From the NCBI GenBank assembly GCA_036397975.1, contig DASWHW010000148.1, positions 1-12,595 on the forward strand: a DNA stretch of 12,595 bases, read 5' to 3'. The stretch is from SZUA-287 sp036397975. Lineage in GTDB: Bacteria; Bacteroidota; Ignavibacteria; UBA10030; UBA6906. The position numbers were made by a program, and so were the translations under genes. Positions 7,449-12,595 of the stretch are shown piece by piece. Numbering within the stretch: position 1 is the stretch's first letter; every line of letters starts with the position of its first letter. The notes beneath the pieces were generated by a model. The model saw only the letters and a program-made list of their open reading frames with translations, did no database searches and was not told the origin of the DNA.

Positions 7449-8087
7449 ATGAAAATGGCTCTGCGGGTGTTTGTCGTATTATTCGCCATAGTGTTCACAA
7501 CGCATATGTCGTACGCGGTGTTGCCGTTTAGCATTGGCGCAAAGGCCGGGGTGAACATCGCCAATCTTTCCTTTGATCCAGACGTACCAGCGGGGATTAC
7601 AAAATCAAACCGCGTCGGGTTCAAGTTTGGGGCTATACTGGAACTTGGCGTGGGAGGTCCTGTCTTTATCGCCGTTGAGCCTCTCTTTGCCCAGAAGGGT
7701 GCGAAGGCTGAGGGGCAGGGTGGGAACTTAGCCATAGAAGCAAATTATCTAGAGATCCCAGTGTTGCTCAAATTAAAATTTGGGGTTGCCGGCGTAAAGC
7801 CATATGTCTTCGCCGGGCCGAACATTGGATTCTTGCTTTCCGCAAACCTGCATCAAGAAGCAGGTGGGCAGACTGCGGACACCGATATTAAGTCCACGAC
7901 TACGTCTACCGATTTTGCCCTGGATGTCGGAGCCGGTGCACAATTCAGCGCAACAAAGTTTGTAGCCATTACTGCCGATGCACGCTACTCGCTCGGCTTG
8001 TCAAACACAAACAATGACCCGATGGACCCTACGACAGTGAAAACCACAGGTATTCAAATTCTCGTAGGCGTCCTGATCAGCATTTGA
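7449..8087 (+). CDS. PorT/OMP_b-brl_2-like outer-membrane beta-barrel protein
   Basis: The 212-residue product looks like the outer-membrane beta-barrel family common in Bacteroidota and relatives (Pfam OMP_b-brl_2). Seen: a signal peptide with probable cleavage after MSYA (Ala23), the family opening FSIGAKAGVNIANLSF, VEPLFAQKGAK, the hallmark NYLEIPVLLKLKFG strand, VKPYVFAGPNIGFLLSA, DFALDVGAGAQFS, ADARYSLGLSN and a final amphipathic strand GIQILVGVLISI. The start at 7449 is supported by an AAGGAG SD (7434-7439) with 9-base spacing. It lies 42 bases after the first barrel gene and upstream of a broken third one. The proteins resemble each other in style only, so recent duplication is not supported. 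Substrate or partner is unknown; such barrels are often of unassigned function. Confidence 0.85.
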   Translation: MKMALRVFVVLFAIVFTTHMSYAVLPFSIGAKAGVNIANLSFDPDVPAGITKSNRVGFKFGAILELGVGGPVFIAVEPLFAQKGAKAEGQGGNLAIEANYLEIPVLLKLKFGVAGVKPYVFAGPNIGFLLSANLHQEAGGQTADTDIKSTTTSTDFALDVGAGAQFSATKFVAITADARYSLGLSNTNNDPMDPTTVKTTGIQILVGVLISI

Positions 8088-8118
8088 TTAACAAAGCCAC
8101 ACAAATCACCATTTCTCG

Positions 8119-8649
8119 ATGTTTATGTTTGGAAGCGCTGCTCAAGCCGCAGGGAGCCGGCCGTGGGCGTCGGAGTCGATGTCCTTCTTCCAATGGGAAA
8201 ATTCGGTGATGCCTATGGTATAGGATTCGGCGGGAGCGCACGGTATCAGTAGAACGTCAATAACCTGTTCAGCGCAACCGGTACCGTTGGATATTTTTCT
8301 TGGAGCGGAAAAGACATCAGCGGTATTACGGGACCCAGCTTCAAGGGATTCACTATCCGCGCTGGTGGGAAATACTATTTTGTTCCAGCTGGAACACGAT
8401 TCCATGGCCTGTTTGAACTCGGGATGTTTTTCTCGTCGGTCGACGTTCCTTCGTTCACGGTATTCGGTCAAACCTTCGGAGGCGGTTCCGTGTCAAGCTC
8501 TGACTTCCTGATTACTCGTGCATTCGGCGTTGAGATACCCGCGGGACCAGAATAGTGTCGATGCCACTGTGCGATACGAGTTGATCTTGAGCAGCGGTGA
8601 CTCAGCTGGGAGTATTGGATTCCGTGTAGCGTACAATTTCGGGCTCTAA
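8119..8649 (+). pseudogene. Decayed third outer-membrane beta-barrel gene
   Basis: No single frame spans this stretch, but joined frames give a barrel protein. The frame at 8119 reads MFMFGSAAQAAGS, like the end of a signal peptide. From 8160 another frame reads AVGVGVDVLLPMGKFGDAYG, a classic barrel opening, until an in-frame TAG at 8250-8252. After that stop the same frame continues with NVNNLFSATGTVGYFSW, GFTIRAGGKYYFVP, FHGLFELGMFF and FLITRAFGVEIPAG, ending at TAG 8553-8555. A third frame, from 8551, carries NSVDATVRYELILSSGDS and GSIGFRVAYNFGL, ending at TAA 8647-8649. One extra C near 8546-8547 would explain the last shift. No start codon with an SD is visible, so the 5' end seems lost too. 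Sequencing error is an alternative, but a stop plus two shifts and a missing start favours real decay. Confidence 0.75.
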
Positions 8650-8668
8650 TCGATTCCTGAAATCTCTC

Positions 8669-8697
8669 AAAGGGAGGCCATCTGGCTTCCCTTTTTT
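8669..8697 (+). terminator. Rho-independent terminator after the barrel genes
   Basis: The arms 8669-8679 (AAAGGGAGGCC) and 8684-8694 (GGCTTCCCTTT) pair over 11 base pairs with one G-U pair. They enclose the loop ATCT, and a run of six T spans 8692-8697. It sits 20 bases after the last stop of the decayed barrel gene and 16 bases before the CapA-like gene, so it separates the two units. It reads as a terminator on the + strand only, since the other strand lacks a long T run. Confidence 0.9.
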
Positions 8698-8700
8698 GTT

Positions 8701-8706
8701 TATATT
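8701..8706 (+). promoter_or_regulatory. Possible -10 element for a leaderless CapA-like transcript
   Basis: TATATT, identical to the -10 box proposed for rho, lies 6 bases before the ATG of the CapA-like gene. A start 7 bases downstream of it would place the first transcribed base at or next to the ATG. No SD precedes that ATG. No good -35 box lies at the right distance, which falls within the terminator hairpin. The call is weak. Confidence 0.25.
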
Positions 8707-8712
8707 GGGTGC

Positions 8713-9726
8713 ATGATTTTTTTCAAAAAGCAAATTCACTTCCTGTTAATCATTGTAAGCCAAGTTGGGTTCAGTGGTGTGCCCGATTCGGTAACCGGGA
8801 AGGATTCTTCCAAGCTGATACTACGCTTTGCAGGCGATTGTTTGCTGGCCGAACATTACGAGTGGGCGGTTGGTGGCGATTCTGCTTTTGCGTTCGATGA
8901 ATTCGATGTTCTTCGCCAGGCAGATATCGCGATGGTCAACCTTGAATGTCCAATAACTGTACGCGGGCTTCCGCAGGAAAAGCCTTTCACCTTCCGGATG
9001 AATCCCCGCTTCATTCCTGCGCTCCAGGTCGCAGGAATTGACATAGTCAATCTTGCCAACAATCATATTTATGATTATGGTGATATCGGACTTTTTGATA
9101 CGATTTCTTATCTTGACTCGGCGGGTATTTTTCACGTCGGGGCCGGGAAAGATTTTTCTGCTGCGCACGAACCGATTGTCAGGGAAGATACAAGACGGAC
9201 CGTAGCATTCCTCGGGTACTATGGGGGAGGAGAAGCCCCTGCCGCCCAACCCGATTCGCCGGGAGTCGCCTACCGTTCACTTGGTCTTATCAAGAAAGAT
9301 ATTGTGAAGCTTCGAAAAACGGATTCACTTGTCTACATTGTAGTGAATGTCCATTGGGGCATTGAAAAGGCCGAGTATCCGGAACCGTCCCAGATACGCT
9401 TCGCTCACGGGATTATCGACGCAGGTGCAGACGCCGTCATCGGTCACCATCCACATGTTCTTCAGGGGATAGAATTGTACAGGCAAGGCGTGATAGCGTA
9501 TTCGCTCGGCAATTTCATTTTCGGTGGCAACAGCCGAGGCACCTACCAGACAGCAGTGTTTGAAATACGCATTGAACCTGATGACGTGTCGTACGACCTC
9601 ATTCCAGTTCAAGTTAAATCCTGGGCAGCTTCTCCCCTCGGGGGGATTGAAGCTGATTCACTTCGTGTACGCGTAAAGAGTTTGTCGTCTATTTTTTCCC
9701 GTTCTATTTTTTCTGAGAAGGAGTAA
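8713..9726 (+). CDS. CapA-like (PGA_cap family) exported metallophosphatase
   Basis: The protein belongs to the CapA/PgsA family, a calcineurin-like metallophosphoesterase fold. Some members are needed for poly-gamma-glutamate capsule synthesis; many are of unknown role. The 337 residues begin with a signal peptide or anchor (Lys5-Lys6, hydrophobic 9-20). Conserved motifs are all present: FAGD (39-42), NLE (76-78), ANNHIYDYG (115-123), HWGIE (214-218), GHHPHVLQGIE (244-254) and SLGNFIF (264-270), the likely metal and phosphate ligands. No capBC-type ligase genes are nearby, so a capsule role is not supported. The ATG at 8713 has no SD and lies just past a terminator. The 3' end carries the SD for lemA, so the three following genes are probably co-expressed. 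The acidic and basic tail after about 320 is not recognised. Confidence 0.9.
   Translation: MIFFKKQIHFLLIIVSQVGFSGVPDSVTGKDSSKLILRFAGDCLLAEHYEWAVGGDSAFAFDEFDVLRQADIAMVNLECPITVRGLPQEKPFTFRMNPRFIPALQVAGIDIVNLANNHIYDYGDIGLFDTISYLDSAGIFHVGAGKDFSAAHEPIVREDTRRTVAFLGYYGGGEAPAAQPDSPGVAYRSLGLIKKDIVKLRKTDSLVYIVVNVHWGIEKAEYPEPSQIRFAHGIIDAGADAVIGHHPHVLQGIELYRQGVIAYSLGNFIFGGNSRGTYQTAVFEIRIEPDDVSYDLIPVQVKSWAASPLGGIEADSLRVRVKSLSSIFSRSIFSEKE
9718..9723 (+). promoter_or_regulatory. lemA ribosome-binding site inside the CapA-like gene end
   Basis: AAGGAG lies in the last codons of the CapA-like gene, directly before its TAA, with 5 bases to the lemA ATG at 9729. The overlap ties lemA translation to the end of the upstream gene. 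Confidence 0.8.
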
Positions 9727-9728
9727 TA

Positions 9729-10337
9729 ATGAAATCACGCGGGCTTATCATCACACTTGTCGTTCTCGGGGTTATCTTTGTTTTCGCAATCGCCATTGTG
9801 ATGTGGGGAGTGGGTGTCTACAACAGCCTGATTGGCATGGATCAACAAGTCCAAAAGGAATGGAGTCAGGTAGAGAATCAATACCAACGCCGCGCTGACC
9901 TTATACCGAATCTTGTGAACACGGTGAAGGGATTTGCTTCCCAGGAGAAGGATGTTCTTCTTGGCGTTACGGAAGCACGTGCAAAAGTGGGCCAGTTGAC
10001 AGTCACGAAGGATGTCGTGAACGACCCACAGGCATTTGCAAAGTTCCAGGCTGCGCAGGACGGTCTTTCCTCGGCTCTCTCCCGTTTGCTCCTTGTTGTC
10101 GAAAATTATCCCAACATCAAGTCCAATGAAAATTTCCTCAGTCTGCAAACACAGCTAGAGGGGACAGAGAATCGAATCGCAGTTGCACGCAAAAACTATA
10201 ACGAATCTGTCCAAACATACAATACTCGCATAAGACAATTTCCCGGCGCTCTCGTTGCGGGATTCTCCGGATTTTCAGAAAAACAATACTTTAAAGCACG
10301 CGAAGGATCTGACCAGGCTCCTGAAGTGAAGTTCTGA
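9729..10337 (+). CDS. lemA: LemA family membrane protein
   Basis: LemA proteins are small membrane-anchored coiled helical proteins of unsettled function, often encoded beside TPM-domain proteins. The 202 residues include an N-terminal membrane helix (about 6-28), then YNSL (31-34) and the family core NQYQRRADLIPNLVNTVKGF (50-69), EKDVLLGVTEARAKV (73-87), VENYPNIKSNENFLSLQ (124-140), LEGTENRIAVARKNYNESV (143-161) and the end motif APEVKF. All the expected blocks are present at normal length. The start is fixed by the AAGGAG SD 5 bases upstream, and only 2 bases separate it from the CapA-like stop. Its TGA stop overlaps the next ATG by one base (TGATG), so LemA and the TPM protein are translationally coupled. 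A membrane-complex role with the TPM protein is inferred from this pairing. Confidence 0.95.
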   Translation: MKSRGLIITLVVLGVIFVFAIAIVMWGVGVYNSLIGMDQQVQKEWSQVENQYQRRADLIPNLVNTVKGFASQEKDVLLGVTEARAKVGQLTVTKDVVNDPQAFAKFQAAQDGLSSALSRLLLVVENYPNIKSNENFLSLQTQLEGTENRIAVARKNYNESVQTYNTRIRQFPGALVAGFSGFSEKQYFKAREGSDQAPEVKF

Positions 10338-11062
10338 TGCGAGGAAATTCACTTGTTTTCTGCCTTGCTCTTCTCGTCCAGATCGCAAGTGGAGACAATT
10401 TATCGTCCCTGCGGCTTTCCCAAAGGATTACCGATCAGACAGCAACGCTAAGTGTTTCTGACATCGGAAGGCTCGAACGAATTGCAAGCGACTTTGAGCG
10501 GGGGAGTTCGACTCAGCTCGTCGTGCTGATCATCCCTTCTCTTGAAGGCGGTTCCATCGAAGAGGTTGCACATGAATTTGCAAGTGCTAACAAGATCGGG
10601 CAAAAAGGGAAAGATAATGGCATTCTTCTCCTCATTGCGAAAAACGATCGTCAGGTGCGCTTCGAAGTCGGTTATGGTTTAGAGGGCGCGTTGCCGGACA
10701 TTCTTGCCGGAAGGATTATCCGGAATGAAATTGCGCCACGTTTCGCACAAGGTGACTTTGCCGGAGGGATCGAAGCAGGTATGAACGCAGTGATCCTTGC
10801 AACCAAGAATGAATATCGGTCCGATGGTTCTGAGACCGACCGATCAAGCAAGGGCACACCGTTCGGATTTATTTTCATCATATTCCTCTTTTTCTTTCTG
10901 CGCAACATCTTTCGGAGACGTCGCCGATTCGGCGGGGGAGTTACCCCGTGGATAGGTGGCTGGGGAGGGCGCAGTGGTGGAGGATTTGGCGGAGGAGGCT
11001 TTGGTGGCTTTAGTGGCGGTGGAGGTTCATTTGGGGGCGGAGGCGCCAGCGGACGCTGGTAA
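10337..11062 (+). CDS. TPM-domain (YgcG-type) membrane protein with Gly-rich tail
   Basis: The TPM domain (TPM_phosphatase) occurs in membrane proteins such as E. coli YgcG and, in chloroplasts, TLP18.3; its bacterial role is not settled. The 241 residues have a signal peptide (about 1-19), then the TPM domain (about 28-158). That domain has ITDQTATLS, QLVVLIIPSLEG, KIGQKGKDNGILLLIAKNDR, FEVGYGLEGALPDILAGRII and IAPRFAQGDFAGGI. A membrane helix follows (about 177-188), then RNIFRRRRR and a Gly-rich tail ending in FGGGGASGRW. Periplasmic N-domain and cytoplasmic Arg/Gly tail follow from the positive-inside rule. The Gly-rich ending is common in this family and not a sign of damage. The one-base overlap with lemA and its place downstream support a LemA-TPM complex. 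Confidence 0.9.
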   Translation: MRGNSLVFCLALLVQIASGDNLSSLRLSQRITDQTATLSVSDIGRLERIASDFERGSSTQLVVLIIPSLEGGSIEEVAHEFASANKIGQKGKDNGILLLIAKNDRQVRFEVGYGLEGALPDILAGRIIRNEIAPRFAQGDFAGGIEAGMNAVILATKNEYRSDGSETDRSSKGTPFGFIFIIFLFFFLRNIFRRRRRFGGGVTPWIGGWGGRSGGGFGGGGFGGFSGGGGSFGGGGASGRW

Positions 11063-11089
11063 ATGCTGCATTAATTCTTCGACAACTTT

Positions 11090-12595
11090 ATGACTAAAAC
11101 GAAAAAAGTTCAGAAGGTGCCGTTTGATGTTCTTGATGACCTCCCGTACCCCGTGGCCATCTTTTCGGCGATAAAAGCAATTTGGCTGAACAGATCTTTC
11201 CGGAAGACCTTTCCCACCGCTTCTGGAAAATCATCCCTTACCCTTGGTTCGTTGCTCGGTCGAAAGAACAGACCAATCGTTGCCGAGCTTTCTTCACTTC
11301 TCAATGACCTGAAGACGGGAAGGATCATCAACCGTGACGTTACCGTTGAGCCGGAAGAGACGACCCTGCATACATTCGATGTCACGGGAACGGCAAAGAG
11401 GCATGACGACCAGCGGGTTTTGGTAGTAACGCTTCGGGATGTCACAGCACGAGAGAACGCGCTTCAAGAAATGGGCGCGTCGCTCGAACAGTCAAATTCC
11501 ATTGTGCAGGGAATGGGAGTTGCTGCGTGCGTACTTCAAGAAGAGCACTTTGTTTTTGTGAATCAGGCATTTCTCCATCTCTTCGGTATCGTGACAATCG
11601 ATGATATCATTGGAAAGAAGATCAAAAGAGTGATTCACGCAAAAGGGAGGCGAGCATTCTCGGACGGCGTTGATAAACTACAAGTTTCCAGTTCCGTCCG
11701 TGTTGATCACGAAGCAGTTCGAGTCGATGGGACTCACCTGATTGTCGAGTCTGTGCTCTCCAGAATCGAGTATGGTAGTCGGCCATCGATTCTCTGCCTC
11801 ATGCAAGATGTCACGACACAAAGGAACACCGAGCATGATCGCGCTTCGTTTCTGAGAAGCAGGGAGATGCTCGACTCCATGCTTCTTTCGGTCAACGAAA
11901 CTCTCGAGTGGGATGATTTCCTCGGCAAGTCCCTCGCGGAGGCAATGCACATGTTCAAGTATGAATCTGGAGCAGTGTTCGTTTCGGACTCTGCAGGAGA
12001 GATCGTCTCTCTTGCCACAAATATTGAGCTTAACGAAGTGGCATCAAAGCTGTCGCATCAGTCTCTGAAAGAAGGTCTTTTCGCATTTATCGTGAAAACT
12101 CAGGAACCTTCAGTCATTACCGTGGCCGACTATCCTGCTTTCTTGCCTTACAAATCCCTCTTCGAGAGTTCAGGAATCCAGTCGGTTGTGTTCGTCCCAT
12201 TCCTCTCTCAGTCCTCCGTCCTCGCGGTGATGATGTTGGCAAGTGTGAAGCCCAGAGAAATCACGGATGAAGAAAAGCAGTTTCTTGCGGCGATGGCGAA
12301 ACATGTTGGGGGCCAGGCAGGACGGGCGAAGGCGTACTCACGAATGAAAGCGTCGGAATCTCGTTTTCGTTCTGCGATCGAGGAGCTACCGGCTGTTTTC
12401 TACGAACGGTCAAAGGTCGGCGGTATCACCTTCATCAGTCCTTCGGTAGAGAAGATGCTCGGCTTCACACCGTCGGATTTCATCTCTCGTCAGGACCTCA
12501 TGAGGAATCTTCTTCACCCGGACGATCGGCCTCTCTACACTGCGAGTATTGCTGAATGGGCGAAGGGAGGTGACTCAGCATCTGCAGTCTACAGG
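11090..12595 (+). CDS. PAS-PAS-GAF-PAS sensor protein (3' end cut by window)
   Basis: A frame of 502 codons is open from ATG 11090 to the window edge and has no stop. Seen: PAS domain 1 (about 12-120) with LPYPVAIF and WLNRSF, ending LRDVTARENAL; PAS domain 2 (about 133-246) with FVNQAFLHLFG, ending LMQDVTTQRNTE; a GAF-like domain (about 262-412) with LGKSLAEAMHMF, SGAVFVSD and QSVVFVPF, ending in the EEKQFLAAMAKHVGGQ helix; and the start of PAS domain 3 (about 422 on) with FRSAIEELPAVFYE, FISPSVEKMLGF and LLHPDDR. No membrane helix is visible, so it is probably cytoplasmic. The output domain lies beyond the window; a histidine kinase is likely, but GGDEF or others are possible. The in-frame stop at 11072-11074 fixes the start region. 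There is no clear SD. It begins 27 bases after the TPM gene. Confidence 0.88.
   Translation, partial: MTKTKKVQKVPFDVLDDLPYPVAIFSAIKAIWLNRSFRKTFPTASGKSSLTLGSLLGRKNRPIVAELSSLLNDLKTGRIINRDVTVEPEETTLHTFDVTGTAKRHDDQRVLVVTLRDVTARENALQEMGASLEQSNSIVQGMGVAACVLQEEHFVFVNQAFLHLFGIVTIDDIIGKKIKRVIHAKGRRAFSDGVDKLQVSSSVRVDHEAVRVDGTHLIVESVLSRIEYGSRPSILCLMQDVTTQRNTEHDRASFLRSREMLDSMLLSVNETLEWDDFLGKSLAEAMHMFKYESGAVFVSDSAGEIVSLATNIELNEVASKLSHQSLKEGLFAFIVKTQEPSVITVADYPAFLPYKSLFESSGIQSVVFVPFLSQSSVLAVMMLASVKPREITDEEKQFLAAMAKHVGGQAGRAKAYSRMKASESRFRSAIEELPAVFYERSKVGGITFISPSVEKMLGFTPSDFISRQDLMRNLLHPDDRPLYTASIAEWAKGGDSASAVYR

Noticed and set aside
8142..8511. Open frames on the minus strand (8142-8471) and plus strand (8287-8511) in the gap between barrel genes and the CapA-like gene.
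   Set aside because: They lie over the decayed barrel gene, whose own reading across joined frames gives clear barrel strands. The alternative products look like nothing known.
10961..11062. GGT/GGA-rich repetitive DNA at the end of the TPM gene.
   Set aside because: It is in-frame low-complexity coding for the Gly-rich tail, with no regular repeat unit, so it is not a separate repeat element or CRISPR array.

Overview
All recognisable genes in this window lie on the + strand, and they form several tightly packed transcription units. Base composition looks moderate (not counted). The two outer-membrane beta-barrel proteins of the kind common in Bacteroidota and their relatives, clear Shine-Dalgarno (SD) sites before many genes, and a compact 417-residue Rho without a long N-terminal insertion suggest a Gram-negative bacterium of the Bacteroidota/Chlorobiota/Ignavibacteria side of the FCB group. 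That placement is an inference from protein style and is not proven here.

Region 1 (1-2088) holds the 3' part of pyrD (pyrimidine synthesis) followed after 6 bases by folC (folate polyglutamylation). The two are in the same frame and separated only by a TGA and two codons. Region 2 (2089-2327) is the regulatory gap before rho. It has a near-consensus sigma-70 promoter, a C-rich, G-poor leader resembling a rut site, and a 20-codon leader ORF that overlaps the rho start by ATGA. Together these suggest that rho is autoregulated.

Region 3 (2328-6833) holds rho, acetyl-CoA acetyltransferase, 3-hydroxybutyryl-CoA dehydrogenase and a short-chain acyl-CoA dehydrogenase, with gaps of only 37, 18 and 17 bases. 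The last three encode most of a C4 acyl-CoA module (acetyl-CoA to or from butyryl-CoA). No enoyl-CoA hydratase or electron-transfer flavoprotein gene is present in the window. Region 4 (6864-8697) holds two intact small outer-membrane beta-barrel genes, then a decayed third one with an internal stop and frame changes, closed by a strong intrinsic terminator.

Region 5 (8713-11062) is a compact unit: a CapA-like metallophosphatase, LemA, and a TPM-domain membrane protein. The LemA SD lies in the end of the CapA-like gene, and the lemA stop overlaps the tpm start by one base. Region 6 (11090-12595) is an unterminated reading frame running off the window edge. It encodes 502 residues of a sensor protein with PAS, PAS, GAF and PAS domains; the output domain lies beyond the window.

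No tRNA, rRNA, CRISPR array, insertion sequence or phage gene was recognised. Nothing here is clearly a new defence or mobile system. The most interesting points are the rho leader, the linkage of rho to C4 acyl-CoA genes, the CapA-LemA-TPM-sensor cluster and the decaying barrel gene.
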